The position numbers were made by a program, and so were the translations under genes. From Cellulomonas sp. Leaf395 (GTDB lineage Bacteria > Actinomycetota > Actinomycetes > Actinomycetales > Cellulomonadaceae), in NCBI RefSeq assembly GCF_001424125.1, contig NZ_LMQI01000003.1, positions 486,928 to 550,927 on the forward strand: a stretch of 64,000 bases of DNA, read 5' to 3'. Position 1 is the stretch's first letter. Each line of letters begins with the position of its first letter. Below are positions 51,913 to 60,345 of this stretch, one piece after another. The notes beneath the pieces were generated by a model, which had not been told where the DNA came from, searched no databases, and saw nothing but the letters and a program-made list of their open reading frames with translations.

Positions 51913-51975
51913 GCCCGAGGGGCCGCTGACCTGCAGCGTCGCCATTGACGACGCAGGTCAGCAGACCTCTCGGGC
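51913..51975 (-). promoter_or_regulatory. Long imperfect hairpin in the leader
   Basis: Arms 51913-51934 and 51953-51975 pair over about 20 of 22 positions; GCTGACCTGC/GCAGGTCAGC and GCCCGAG/CTCGGGC are perfect blocks. Loop 18 nt. It starts 69 nt before the membrane-protein ATG on the transcript. It lacks a U-run. Confidence 0.6.
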
Positions 51976-52056
51976 GGGACCAGCGCACTGTCTACCAGCG
52001 CACAAAGCATCTGAGCCACGGGGTACTAGGTAAATCGCCACCGGTAGCAGATACAT
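51958..52056 (-). CDS. Putative 32-residue leader peptide
   Basis: ATG 52056 to TGA 51958 encodes MYLLPVAIYLVPRGSDALC then a short Cys-containing tail. The stop codon lies inside the 5' arm of the hairpin, so a translating ribosome would disturb the stem. A 9-codon frame (52088-52059) ends 2 nt before its ATG. No Shine-Dalgarno is visible, so expression is unproven. Confidence 0.3.
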   Translation of the reverse strand: MYLLPVAIYLVPRGSDALCAGRQCAGPAREVC

Positions 52057-52093
52057 CGTTATGCCGTCGTGACCTGCGTCACGCGCATGGCCG

Positions 52094-52669
52094 TCAGAGG
52101 TAGCGGAGCGGGTCGAACTCCTCGAGCGGGATGATCCGCAGGCGAGGCAGCTGCACGTTGAACGCGGCGACGTCGCTCTCGAGGTCGAACGTCTCCAGAC
52201 CCTTCGCGACGAGGGCCGACAGCTGGGTGCTCGTGAACTCACGGAACGCCAGGAGGCCGACGCGGCGCTCCTCGTCGTCGACGAGCGTCTCCAGCTCGGG
52301 CGCGAAGTCACCGTCGTGGCTGGCCAGGAGCACGTCGCCCCCACGGCCGGCGATGGCGTCGAGCGTCCGCTTGATGCCGATGTCGACGACCTTCTCGTAC
52401 GACTCGCCCGACAGCGGGATCGGCTGGAAGCCGATGGCCAGGAGCGCCTGCACGAAGGACATCGGCAGCGAGCCGCTGGAGGCGTTCAGGAAGAAGAGCG
52501 CCTTGACCGGCTGGTTCCACGTCTGCTGCGCGAAGGTCAGCACGCGTTCCCAGCGGGGTCGCTGCTCGGGGGTGGGACGGCCGCCGAGGATCGACGAGCC
52601 GAGGGTCGCGTCGATGTTCTCGCCGTCGACCAGGAGGTACGTGGTGCGCGGTGCCGCCTCGCTCGTCAT
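52094..52669 (-). CDS. NYN domain protein (LabA/DUF88 type)
   Basis: 191 residues. The PIN-like NYN nuclease fold is visible from TYLLVDGENIDATLG (first Asp), then YEKVVDIGIKRTLDAI and DVLLASHDGDFAPELETLVD (Asp cluster). It may act on RNA. TACGCT plus 6 nt precedes the ATG with no Shine-Dalgarno. Same strand as the membrane-protein pair downstream, with the structured leader between. Confidence 0.9.
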   Translation of the reverse strand: MTSEAAPRTTYLLVDGENIDATLGSSILGGRPTPEQRPRWERVLTFAQQTWNQPVKALFFLNASSGSLPMSFVQALLAIGFQPIPLSGESYEKVVDIGIKRTLDAIAGRGGDVLLASHDGDFAPELETLVDDEERRVGLLAFREFTSTQLSALVAKGLETFDLESDVAAFNVQLPRLRIIPLEEFDPLRYL

Positions 52670-52675
52670 CGCGCC

Positions 52676-52681
52676 AGCGTA
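52676..52681 (-). promoter_or_regulatory. -10 hexamer TACGCT of the NYN gene
   Basis: Minus-strand TACGCT followed by 6 nt and ATG at 52669. Confidence 0.45.
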
Positions 52682-52699
52682 TCCGCAGGTGGCGCCCCC

Positions 52700-52729
52700 C
52701 GGCCCGGGACCCGCGAGGGTCCCGGGCCG
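52700..52729 (-). terminator. Terminator of the xylanase gene
   Basis: CGGCCCGGGACCC / GGGTCCCGGGCCG, 13 perfect base pairs with loop GCGA, 7 nt after the xylanase stop. Confidence 0.8.
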
Positions 52730-52735
52730 CGTCCG

Positions 52736-54232
52736 TCAGGCGACCGAGCAGGGCGTGCCGTTGAGGCTGAACGAGCTCGGGGCGGTGTTCGTCCCGGTGT
52801 GCGAGCCGTTGAAGCCGAACTGCTGACTGCCGCCCGCAGGGATCGAGCCGTTCCAGGCGGCGTTCTTCACCGTGACCGCCGAGCCGGACTGCGTGGCTTC
52901 CGAGCTCCACGCCTGGGTGATGCTCTGGCCCGACGGGAAGCTGAACGTCAGCGTCCAGCCGTTGACCGCGCTCGACGACGAGTTCTTCACCGTGACGTTC
53001 GCGGTGAACCCGGTGTTCCACTGGTTGACGACGTAGGACACCTGGCAACCGGCCGACGACGGAGGAGTGGTGACCGGCGGTGTGGTGACCGGGGGCGTGG
53101 TGACCGGGGGCGTGGTGACCGGAGGAGTCGTGACCGGGGGCGTGGTGACCGGCGGGGTCGTCGGCGTGATGCCACCGAAGGCCGACGCGATGGCGTCGTA
53201 CGCCGGCTTCTTGGCGTAGTTCTCGTCCCATACGAGCGCGGCGCCCTGGCCCGGGAAGACGTTGGGCACCCACGAGTACTTGTCGGTGATCCCCCAGATG
53301 GTCACGCCCTGGCAGCGGCTGACCGCGAGGCAGACCTGGAAGACCTTCTTGTAGTCCGCCGCCTGGGTGGCCAGCCTGGTGGCGTCCGCCGGCAGCGGCA
53401 TGCGGATGTCCAGCTCGGTGATCCGCACGTCGACGCCGAGGTCGGCGAACCGCTGGAGGTTCTGCTGCATGCTCGAGGGGACCTGCCCGATGATCAGGTG
53501 GGACTGGAACCCGACGCAGTCGATCGGCACGCCGCGGGACTTGAAGTCCTTGACCAGGTTGTAGATCGCGGTGCTCTTGGAATTGACCGCGTCGGTGTTG
53601 TAGTCGTTGATGCAGAGCTTGGCGTCCGGGTCCGCGGCACGGGCGGCGCGGAACGCCGTCTCGATGTAGCCGTCACCCAGCTTCTGCTGGAACGGGGAGT
53701 CCGTCCGGCGGGCGCCGCTGTCGGCGAACGCCTCGTTGACCACGTCCCACGACGAGACCTTGCCCTTGAAGTGCGTCGCGACGTTGGTGACGTGGTTCGT
53801 CATCGCCGACTCGAGGGCCGTCCCGGAGAGGGTGGTCACCCAGCCCGGCAGCTGCGAGTGCCACACGAGCGTGTGCCCGTAGAGCTCCTTGCCCGTGCTC
53901 GCCGCGTAGCTGGCCACCTGGTCGCCCGAGCCGTAGCTGAACGAGTTCTGCGTCCGCTCGGTGGCGTCCCACTTCATCGCGTTCTCCGCGACGACGAGGG
54001 TGAACTCGCTGTCGGCGACGGACGTGTAGGCCGACTCCGAGAGCCGGTTGGGGTCGAGCGCGAAACCGACGTCCTTGCCGGCCGCGGTCGCCAGGTCCTT
54101 CAGGGTCGACGCCGCCTGGGCCGGGATCGCGACGGCGGCGGCGCCGACGACGAACGTCGCGGCGAGCGCGACCGCGGTGGTGCGCAGTGCCGAGCGGCGG
54201 CGCGATGGTGCTGGGGGGCGTGTGACGGCCAT
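52736..54232 (-). CDS. cex: Secreted GH10 endo-1,4-beta-xylanase/exoglucanase with C-terminal CBM2 (Cex-like)
   Basis: 498 residues. The signal peptide is cut after AIPAQA (residue 40). The GH10 domain has acid/base Glu167 in [11 protein letters not shown] and nucleophile Glu273 in [10 protein letters not shown]; counted from the mature start these are 127 and 233, as in Cellulomonas fimi Cex. A (TPPVT)n linker and a CBM2 ([18 protein letters not shown] to the final GTPCSV) follow. The ATG has GAGGAGG 8 nt upstream. It hydrolyses xylan and aryl cellobiosides; the upstream palindrome suggests polysaccharide control. Confidence 0.97.
   Translation of the reverse strand: MAVTRPPAPSRRRSALRTTAVALAATFVVGAAAVAIPAQAASTLKDLATAAGKDVGFALDPNRLSESAYTSVADSEFTLVVAENAMKWDATERTQNSFSYGSGDQVASYAASTGKELYGHTLVWHSQLPGWVTTLSGTALESAMTNHVTNVATHFKGKVSSWDVVNEAFADSGARRTDSPFQQKLGDGYIETAFRAARAADPDAKLCINDYNTDAVNSKSTAIYNLVKDFKSRGVPIDCVGFQSHLIIGQVPSSMQQNLQRFADLGVDVRITELDIRMPLPADATRLATQAADYKKVFQVCLAVSRCQGVTIWGITDKYSWVPNVFPGQGAALVWDENYAKKPAYDAIASAFGGITPTTPPVTTPPVTTPPVTTPPVTTPPVTTPPVTTPPSSAGCQVSYVVNQWNTGFTANVTVKNSSSSAVNGWTLTFSFPSGQSITQAWSSEATQSGSAVTVKNAAWNGSIPAGGSQQFGFNGSHTGTNTAPSSFSLNGTPCSVA
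53067..53156 (-). repeat. 15-bp tandem repeat encoding the xylanase linker
   Basis: Six near-identical 15-bp units (consensus GTGGTGACCGGGGGC on the plus strand) encode TPPVT repeats between the GH10 and CBM2 domains. Copy number is likely to vary between strains. Confidence 0.85.
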
Positions 54233-54303
54233 GGTGGTTCCTCCTCGTTGAGCCAGGTGCCGGATCGCAGAGTGGTCGTCGGAGGCCGTCGGCCGCGAGG
54301 TGC

Positions 54304-54315
54304 CGAAACATTTCA
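54304..54315 (-). promoter_or_regulatory. Operator candidate CGAAACATTTCA upstream of the xylanase gene
   Basis: Shares the exact core GAAACATTTCAG with the PL11 upstream site at 4166-4177. A second partial CGAAACTGTCG element, read on the minus strand, lies near 54328-54338. It is 72 nt upstream of the xylanase ATG. Confidence 0.5.
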
Positions 54316-54412
54316 GTCTCTGGCGCTCGACAGTTTCGATAGGCGGAACACCGTCGGTGGTCCGGCGGTTGAGTCGAGGGTCGATACGTATGCATGAAGA
54401 GGGGTGGGGTCG

Positions 54413-54898
54413 ATGACCGACGGCGCGCGCGAGCTGCCCGGCACCCGGGAGGCCGCGGAGGCGTGGGAGTCGCTCTTCCGCGCACAGGTGGCGCTCATGC
54501 GCCGCTTCCAGCGCGACGACGTCTGGGGCGACCTGAGCATCCGCGAGTACGACGTCCTGTTCACCCTGTCCGGCTGCGCCGACGGAACCGCGCGGATCAG
54601 GGACCTGGGAGAGAACAGCCTCCTGACACAGCCGAGCCTGTCCCGCCTGGTCGAGCGTCTCGAGCTCGCCGGCCTGGTGCGGCGCGGACCGGTGGAGGGC
54701 GACGCGCGCGGCGTGGCGGTCGGTCTGACCGCGGAGGGCTGGCGGGTCCAGCGCGAGATCGGTCGGCGGCACGTGCGCACCATCCGGCGGCTCGTCGGAG
54801 GGGCCCTGGACACCGAGGAGCTGGCGACCCTGCGGGCTCTGACCGACAAGCTGCGCGCGGCGCAGGCACGGATTCCCGACGTCCCGTCAGACGCGTAG
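54413..54898 (+). CDS. MarR family transcriptional regulator
   Basis: 161 residues. Winged HTH with [38 protein letters not shown] (recognition helix) and wing [14 protein letters not shown]. Divergent from the xylanase gene, so it could respond to phenolic or plant-derived signals, but no direct evidence links them. GGGGTGGGG precedes the ATG. Its 3' end overlaps the convergent kinase gene by 12 nt. Confidence 0.9.
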   Translation: MTDGARELPGTREAAEAWESLFRAQVALMRRFQRDDVWGDLSIREYDVLFTLSGCADGTARIRDLGENSLLTQPSLSRLVERLELAGLVRRGPVEGDARGVAVGLTAEGWRVQREIGRRHVRTIRRLVGGALDTEELATLRALTDKLRAAQARIPDVPSDA

Positions 54899-55741
54899 CG
54901 CCCGCAGCTCCGCGGCGACCACCGCCGGCGCCGGCCGGGCTGCGGGGTCCTCCGCGGTCATCGCGAGCAGCAGCCGGCTCCAGTCCCGACCGAACCGCGC
55001 GGGGACCTCGACAGGCTCGAGCAGTCGCGCGAGCGAGCTGGCCAGCGGGTCCCCCGGGTAGGCCCGCAGCCCCGTGAGGCACTCGAGCAGCACCAGGCCG
55101 AGGGAGTAGACGTCGCTGGGCGGGCCAGCGGGGTGGCCGAGTGCTTGCTCAGGACTCTGGTAGCCGGCCGTGCCCGACGTCCCGCGCGGCGCTTCGGGGG
55201 CGCTCGCGGTCGTCACCGCGATGCCGAAGTCGGCGAGCACCACGGGCATCCATGGCGCGTCGAGGCGTCCGCTCTCCCACCGGTCGGCGGCCACCAGGAC
55301 GTTGGACGGCTTGACGTCGCGGTGCACCACGCCGGCACCGTGCGCGTGCCCGAGAGCGAGCGCGAGCTGCCGGCCGACGTCCGCCGTGACCGACGGCGTG
55401 AGGGGGCCGTCGGCGATCGTGTCCCGCAGGGTGCGCCCGTCGACCAGCTCCATGACCAGGAACGCCACGGGACCGCCGTCCGGGAGCACGTCGGCGCCGA
55501 CGTCGAGCAGCGCGACCAGGCTCGGGTGAGCGAGCGAGGACAGCACGCGCGCTTCCTGCGCGTAGCGCCGGATCTCCCGCGGGGTGGCGGCGCCGATCGA
55601 GAACAGCTTGAGGGCGACCGCTCGCTGCAGGCGGACGTCCGTGGCGCGGAAGACCTCGCCCGACCCGCCGCGCCCGAGCTGCTGCTCGAGACGGTACCGA
55701 CGGCCCAGCGCCGACGGGGTACGGGACTCGATCGAGGGCAC
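54887..55741 (-). CDS. Soluble Ser/Thr protein kinase, catalytic domain only
   Basis: 284 residues. Gly loop LGRGGSGE (22-29), catalytic Lys in VALKLF (45), HRDVKPSN (140-147), DFG (171-173) and GYQSPEQA. Unlike the kinase at 4635 it has no membrane span or extracellular part. GTG 55741 follows AGGA by 5 nt; a longer open frame upstream encodes unlikely sequence. A TACCGT hexamer lies about 35 nt upstream. Divergent from the lacI-type gene. Confidence 0.9.
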   Translation of the reverse strand: MPSIESRTPSALGRRYRLEQQLGRGGSGEVFRATDVRLQRAVALKLFSIGAATPREIRRYAQEARVLSSLAHPSLVALLDVGADVLPDGGPVAFLVMELVDGRTLRDTIADGPLTPSVTADVGRQLALALGHAHGAGVVHRDVKPSNVLVAADRWESGRLDAPWMPVVLADFGIAVTTASAPEAPRGTSGTAGYQSPEQALGHPAGPPSDVYSLGLVLLECLTGLRAYPGDPLASSLARLLEPVEVPARFGRDWSRLLLAMTAEDPAARPAPAVVAAELRALRV

Positions 55742-55859
55742 GGGAGTCCTGTCTGTGTGGCGGCAACGTGGCTGTCTGACGGTAGAAGCCCGCAGGCCCG
55801 ACCGCACCTCGGCCGTGGCGAACGGGTGACACGACGCGAGGGGAAGTCCTTGCAGCGCA

Positions 55860-55876
55860 TTGCAAGCCGCTTGCAA
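55860..55876. promoter_or_regulatory. LacI-type operator TTGCAAGC-C-GCTTGCAA
   Basis: Perfect 8-bp arms around one central base, 22 nt upstream of the LacI gene. An additional CTTGCAG half-site lies at 55849-55855. CTTGCAG-like repeats are known from Streptomyces amylase and maltose promoters controlled by the LacI-family MalR/Reg1. It covers the -35 position of the adjacent promoter, so autorepression is likely. Confidence 0.7.
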
Positions 55877-55886
55877 GACTGCGCAG

Positions 55887-55892
55887 TACTGT
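55887..55892 (+). promoter_or_regulatory. -10 hexamer TACTGT of the lacI-type gene
   Basis: TACTGT, 6 nt, then ATG 55899, directly downstream of the 17-bp operator. Leaderless arrangement. Confidence 0.5.
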
Positions 55893-55898
55893 GGCCCC

Positions 55899-56927
55899 AT
55901 GTCCCGACGACTCGCAGAGGTAGCACGCAAGGTCGGCGTCTCGGAGGCCACCGTGAGCCGCGTGCTGAACGGCAAGCCCGGCGTCGCGGAGTCGACGCGG
56001 GAGGCGGTGCTGACGGCGCTCGACGTGCTCGGCTACGAGCGACCGACCAAGCTGCGCGGCGAGCGCGCCCGGCTCGTGGGCCTCGTGCTGCCGGAGCTTC
56101 AGAACCCGATCTTCCCCGCGTTCGCGGAGGTGGTCGGTGGGGCCCTCGCCCAGCAGGGCTTCACCCCGGTGCTGTGCACGCAGACCGCCGGTGGCGTCTC
56201 GGAGGCGGACTACGTCGAGCTCCTGCTCGGGCAGCAGGTGTCGGGCATCGTCTTCGCCGGAGGGCACTACGCGCAGCGCGACGCGACGCACGGGCACTAC
56301 GAGCGGCTCGCGGGGCGCAACCTGCCGGTCGTGCTCATCAACGCCTCGATCGAGGAGCTGCCCTTCCCCCGGGTGTCCTGCGACGACGAGGTGGCCATCG
56401 AGCAGGCGGTCGGGCACCTGGCCTCGCTCGGCCACACGAGGATCGGCCTGGTCCTGGGCCCGGTCGATCACGTGCCGTCCGAGCGCAAGCTGCGGGCTGC
56501 CCACGCGATCATGCAGCGCCTCGGCCTGGAGCTGGGGGAGCGTCAGGTGGTCCGCAGCGCCTACTCGCTGGAAAGCGGGCAGGCCGCGGGGAACCGGCTC
56601 CTGAAAGAGGGGGTCACGGGCATCGTGTGTGCGAGCGACCCGCTGGCGCTCGGCGTGATCCGGGCGGCCCGCCGGGCCGGGCTGCGCGTCCCGGACGACA
56701 TCTCGGTCGTCGGGTACGACGACTCCGCGTTCATGAGCTGCACCGAGCCCCCCCTGACCACGGTCCGCCAGCCGATCGAGCCGATGGGCCGCGCCGCGAT
56801 CGATCTCCTCGTCAGCCAGATCCACGGCGGCGTCGTGCCTCAGGACGAGCTGCTCTTCGAGCCGGAGCTCGTCGTGCGTGGCTCGACCGGGCCGGCGCCG
56901 ACGCAGCCGGCAGCGCTCACCGACTGA
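55899..56927 (+). CDS. LacI family repressor (alpha-glucoside/maltose type)
   Basis: 342 residues. N-terminal HTH and hinge: RLAEVARKVGVSEATVSRVLNGKPGVAESTREAVLTALDVLGY. The sugar-binding domain begins RLVGLVLPELQNPIFPAFAEVVGG and ends YDDSAFMSCTEPPLTTVRQPIEPMGRAAIDLL. It precedes an alpha-glucosidase and ABC importer and has its own operator, so it probably represses sugar uptake until the inducer is present. Translation from ATG 55899 is favoured over upstream in-frame codons that lie in the operator. Confidence 0.93.
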   Translation: MSRRLAEVARKVGVSEATVSRVLNGKPGVAESTREAVLTALDVLGYERPTKLRGERARLVGLVLPELQNPIFPAFAEVVGGALAQQGFTPVLCTQTAGGVSEADYVELLLGQQVSGIVFAGGHYAQRDATHGHYERLAGRNLPVVLINASIEELPFPRVSCDDEVAIEQAVGHLASLGHTRIGLVLGPVDHVPSERKLRAAHAIMQRLGLELGERQVVRSAYSLESGQAAGNRLLKEGVTGIVCASDPLALGVIRAARRAGLRVPDDISVVGYDDSAFMSCTEPPLTTVRQPIEPMGRAAIDLLVSQIHGGVVPQDELLFEPELVVRGSTGPAPTQPAALTD

Positions 56928-56946
56928 TCCCAGCCCCGTCTCGGGC

Positions 56947-56974
56947 CCCGCACCGCCGTGTCCGGCGGTGCGGG
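56947..56974 (+). terminator. Terminator of the lacI-type gene
   Basis: CCCGCACCGCCG / CGGCGGTGCGGG, 12 bp with loop TGTC, followed by CCTTCGTCGTT. It ends the regulator transcript 20 nt after the stop. Confidence 0.75.
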
Positions 56975-56994
56975 CCTTCGTCGTTCGTGGGCAC

Positions 56995-57033
56995 TTATCG
57001 AGATTCGGCGCCATGACGGTCACGCTTCGATAA
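56995..57033. promoter_or_regulatory. Inverted repeat TTATCGA-N25-TCGATAA and promoter of the alpha-glucoside operon
   Basis: TTATCGA at 56995-57001 and TCGATAA at 57027-57033. Downstream, TTGCGT (57050-57055), an 18-nt spacer and TAGCGT (57074-57079) form a plausible promoter. The repeat would lie at about -90 to -53, more an activator position than a repressor one. Confidence 0.4.
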
Positions 57034-57183
57034 CTACTTTGTCAGGTTCTTGCGTCGATCCGGTCGTGTCCTTTAGCGTCGCGAGTGCGACAACGGCGTT
57101 CCGCAGGCCGCACGTCGTTGCTGACAGCACAGGACGACCCGGCTCCGCGACGTCGACGGCGGCCCACGAGAGATGAGACGCGA

Positions 57184-58815
57184 GTGGCGCAGGCGCAGCC
57201 GGAGACCGATCCGCAGTGGTGGCGCGGCGCCGTGATCTACCAGGTCTACCCACGCAGCTTCGCGGACGGGAACGGCGACGGGACCGGGGACCTGGCGGGC
57301 CTGCGCTCCCGGCTCCCGTACCTGCGTGACCTCGGCGTCGATGCGATCTGGGTGACCCCCTGGTACGTCTCCCCGCTCGCGGACGGCGGCTACGACGTCG
57401 CCGACTACCGATCGATCGACCCGGCGTTCGGCACGCTCGAGGAGGCGGAGCTGCTCATCGCCGAGGCGCTCCACCTCGGCATCCGGACGATCATCGACGT
57501 GGTGCCGAACCACGTCTCGGACCAGCACGAGTGGTTCCGGGCGGCGCTCGCGGCGGGCCCCGGTTCGCCGGAGCGGGGGCGGTTCTGGTTCCACCCCGGC
57601 AAGGGCGAGCACGGCGAGCAGATCCCGACCGGCTGGGTCTCCGACTTCCAGGGCAGCACCTGGACGCGTACCACCAACCCGGACGGCACCCCGGGGGAGT
57701 GGTACCTGCACCTGTTCGCGCCGCAGCAGCCCGACCTCAACTGGTCGCACCCCGAGGTCGTCGCCGAGTTCGAGGCCGTGCTCCGGTTCTGGTTCGACCG
57801 TGGCGTCGCGGGCATCCGGATCGACTCGGCCGCGCTGCTGGTCAAGGACGCGACGCTGCCGGAGGTACCCGTCCACCACGGACCGGGCGAGCACCCGCAC
57901 GTCGACCGCGACGAGCTGCACGACGTCTATCGCGGGTGGCGCGCCGTCGCCGACTCCTACCAGGGCACGCGGGTCCTCGTCGGTGAGGTCTGGCTCCAGG
58001 ACGCGTCGCGCTTCGCGCAGTACCTGCGTCCCGACGAGATGCACACCGCGTTCAACTTCGACTTCATGGCACGGCCGTGGGACGCCAAGCAGCTGCGCGA
58101 GTCGATCGACATCACGCTCACGGCGCACGGGCCTGTCGGCGCACCGGCCACCTGGGTGCTGTCGAACCACGACGTCACGCGTCCGGTCACGCGGTACGGC
58201 CGCGAGGACACGTCGTTCGCGTTCACCGCCAAGCGCTTCGGCACCCCGACCGACCTGGGCGTCGGTCTGCGCCGGGCGCGGGCTGCAGCGCTGCTCACGG
58301 CTGCCCTGCCGGGCTCGCTGTACATCTACCAGGGCGACGAGCTGGGCCTGCCGGAGGTCGAGGACCTGCCGCTGGACGTGCTCCAGGACCCGATGCACTT
58401 CCGCTCCGAGGGTGTCGACCCCGGGCGTGACGGCTGCCGTGTGCCGCTGCCCTGGAGCGGCACCAGCGCCCCCTACGGGTTCGGGTCCGGCGGGTCGTGG
58501 CTCCCGCAGCCTGCCGCCTGGGCGGACCTGACCGTCAGCGCCCAGGAGGACGACCCGGCCTCCACCCTGCACCTGTACCGCGACCTCCTGGCGGTTCGCC
58601 GGGCCGAGCCCGCCCTGGGCGACGGGCCGATGACGTGGATCGACAGCTCCGACGACGTGCTCGCGTTCGCCCGTGGCGACCTCGTGTGCGTGGTCAACCT
58701 GGGCGACGAGCCCGCGACCCCGCCCCCCCACACCGACGTCCTGCTCTCGAGCGCCCCGCTCGAGGCAGGCCTGCTGCCGCGCGACACCGCCGCGTGGCTG
58801 CGCAGCCCCGTCTGA
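57184..58815 (+). CDS. GH13 alpha-glucosidase
   Basis: 543 residues, no signal peptide, cytoplasmic. Conserved GH13 regions: DVVPNH (about 105-110), GIRIDSAA with nucleophile Asp214, VGEVW with acid/base Glu268 and LSNHDVTRP with Asp330. The opening WWRGAVIYQVYPRSFADGNGDGTGDL is typical of alpha-glucosidases and oligo-1,6-glucosidases. GTG 57184 starts just before that motif. It should hydrolyse maltose or other alpha-glucosides brought in by the ABC importer encoded downstream. Confidence 0.93.
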   Translation: MAQAQPETDPQWWRGAVIYQVYPRSFADGNGDGTGDLAGLRSRLPYLRDLGVDAIWVTPWYVSPLADGGYDVADYRSIDPAFGTLEEAELLIAEALHLGIRTIIDVVPNHVSDQHEWFRAALAAGPGSPERGRFWFHPGKGEHGEQIPTGWVSDFQGSTWTRTTNPDGTPGEWYLHLFAPQQPDLNWSHPEVVAEFEAVLRFWFDRGVAGIRIDSAALLVKDATLPEVPVHHGPGEHPHVDRDELHDVYRGWRAVADSYQGTRVLVGEVWLQDASRFAQYLRPDEMHTAFNFDFMARPWDAKQLRESIDITLTAHGPVGAPATWVLSNHDVTRPVTRYGREDTSFAFTAKRFGTPTDLGVGLRRARAAALLTAALPGSLYIYQGDELGLPEVEDLPLDVLQDPMHFRSEGVDPGRDGCRVPLPWSGTSAPYGFGSGGSWLPQPAAWADLTVSAQEDDPASTLHLYRDLLAVRRAEPALGDGPMTWIDSSDDVLAFARGDLVCVVNLGDEPATPPPHTDVLLSSAPLEAGLLPRDTAAWLRSPV

Positions 58816-58891
58816 TCCGCACCACCTCGACCGCAGCACCCGATCGCGACCTGGCACCCCGTCCGGCGCGTTCCCTCACGAAGGAGTGACG

Positions 58892-60265
58892 ATGAGGTCC
58901 TCACGCAGCACCGCGCTCGCCATGGCCGGTGTGCTCTCGCTCGGCCTGCTGGCCGCGTGCAGCACCGACGACGACCCGTCGGGCGACGAGTCCGACGGCA
59001 AGGTCACCATCACGGTCGCCGGCCTCCAGCCGGGCGCCGAGCCCGAGGCCGTCGAGGCGCTCGACGCGCGCGTCGCGGAGTTCGAGGAGGCGAACCCGGA
59101 CATCGACGTGCAGCCCGAGGAGTACAACTGGCTGGCCTCGACGTTCTCCGCGCAGCTGGCCGGCGGCACGCTGCCGAACGTGTTCGAGATCCCGCTGACC
59201 GATGCCAAGACGCTCATCGAGAACGGCCAGCTGGCCGACATCTCGGCGCAGTTCGACTCCCTGTCGTTCGCGGACGACTTCAACGAGAACCTGCTCGAGG
59301 CGGGTACCGGCTCGGACGGCAAGGTGTACGCGATCCCCGCCAAGTCCATCTACGGCGTCGCGCTGCACTACAACCGCACCCTGTTCGAGCAGGCCGGCCT
59401 CGACCCCGACCAGCCGCCGACGACGTGGGACGAGGTCCGCGAGTACGCCAAGACCATCCACGACGCGACCGGTGTCGCGGGCTACGCGACGATGGCGCTA
59501 GACAACGCCGGCGGGTGGCAGCTGGCCGCCGCGGCGAACTCGCGCGGTGGTGTCATCCAGGAGCTGGACGGCGAGGAGTACACCGCGACGCTGGACGACC
59601 CGGCGGTCAAGGAGCACCTGCAGTGGCTGCACGACCTGCGCTTCGAGGACGGCTCGATCCTGCCCCGCACCGACCTCGGCTGGGGCGAGATCAACGAGGC
59701 GTTCGCAGGTGGCCAGCTGGCCATGTACACGTCCGGCTCGGACGTCTACAACGCGCTCGTCGAGAACAACGGGCTCACGCAGGACTGGGGCTACGGCCTC
59801 ACCGCGATCCCGACGTCGAACGGTGGTGGCGCCCTCACCGGTGGCACGCTTGCCGCGGTGACCATGGAGTCCACCGACGCCCAGAAGGACGCCGCCGTGA
59901 AGTGGATCGACTTCTGGTACCTCTCCAAGATGCTCGACCAGGACCAGGCTGTCGCCGACGCCAAGCTCCGCAACGAGAACGGCCAGGCCGTGGGTACCCC
60001 GGTGCTCCCGATCTTCAGCGAGGAGCAGTACGCGACGTCCCTCGAGTGGGTCAAGGACTACGTCAACGTCCCGCTCGAGAACATGTCCGGCTACACGGAC
60101 GTCATGTTCACGCAGCCCAGCATCGGTGAGATCAGCGCGTCCACCCAGGACACGTACGCGCTGCTCTTCCCGATCGTGCAGGCGGTCCTGACGGACGAGA
60201 ACGCCGACATCGACGCCCTGCTCGAGACGGCGAACACTCAGGGTCAGGCGCTGCTCGACAAGTAG
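58892..60265 (+). CDS. ABC sugar-binding lipoprotein (alpha-glucoside type)
   Basis: 457 residues. Lipobox LGLLAACS at about residues 17-24, then a family-1 solute-binding protein: VTITVAGLQPGAEPEAVEAL, LAGGTLPNVFEIPLTDAKTL, IPAKSIYGVALHYNRTLFEQAGL and GGGALTGGTLAAVTMES. It captures an oligosaccharide outside the membrane. AAGGAG lies 5 nt before the ATG. Separated from the permease genes by a hairpin that may protect or limit the transcript. Confidence 0.93.
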   Translation: MRSSRSTALAMAGVLSLGLLAACSTDDDPSGDESDGKVTITVAGLQPGAEPEAVEALDARVAEFEEANPDIDVQPEEYNWLASTFSAQLAGGTLPNVFEIPLTDAKTLIENGQLADISAQFDSLSFADDFNENLLEAGTGSDGKVYAIPAKSIYGVALHYNRTLFEQAGLDPDQPPTTWDEVREYAKTIHDATGVAGYATMALDNAGGWQLAAAANSRGGVIQELDGEEYTATLDDPAVKEHLQWLHDLRFEDGSILPRTDLGWGEINEAFAGGQLAMYTSGSDVYNALVENNGLTQDWGYGLTAIPTSNGGGALTGGTLAAVTMESTDAQKDAAVKWIDFWYLSKMLDQDQAVADAKLRNENGQAVGTPVLPIFSEEQYATSLEWVKDYVNVPLENMSGYTDVMFTQPSIGEISASTQDTYALLFPIVQAVLTDENADIDALLETANTQGQALLDK

Positions 60266-60275
60266 GCCCCCGAGG

Positions 60276-60305
60276 TGCCCGGCCGGGGAGCGTCCCGGCC
60301 GGGCA
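60276..60305 (+). terminator. Stem-loop after the binding-protein gene
   Basis: TGCCCGGCCGGG / CCCGGCCGGGCA, 12 perfect pairs with loop GAGCGT, 10 nt after the stop. Such hairpins often sit between binding-protein and permease genes and raise the binding protein's relative expression. Confidence 0.7.
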
Positions 60306-60345
60306 GCCCTGCTCGACCGTCCGTACCCCCGGAGGAAGGCTCTCG

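Larger units (their letters stand above)
51845..52093 (-). other. Structured leader region between NYN gene and membrane-protein operon
   Basis: 249 nt, AT-rich for the genome between about 51990 and 52075. On the minus strand it contains, in order, two short reading frames and a long stem-loop, then the ribosome site of the membrane-protein gene. This is the layout of a transcription or translation attenuator, though no promoter is proven. Confidence 0.5.

Noticed and set aside
53067..53156. Short tandem repeats as a CRISPR array
   Set aside because: The 15-bp units are contiguous, without spacers, and encode the xylanase TPPVT linker.
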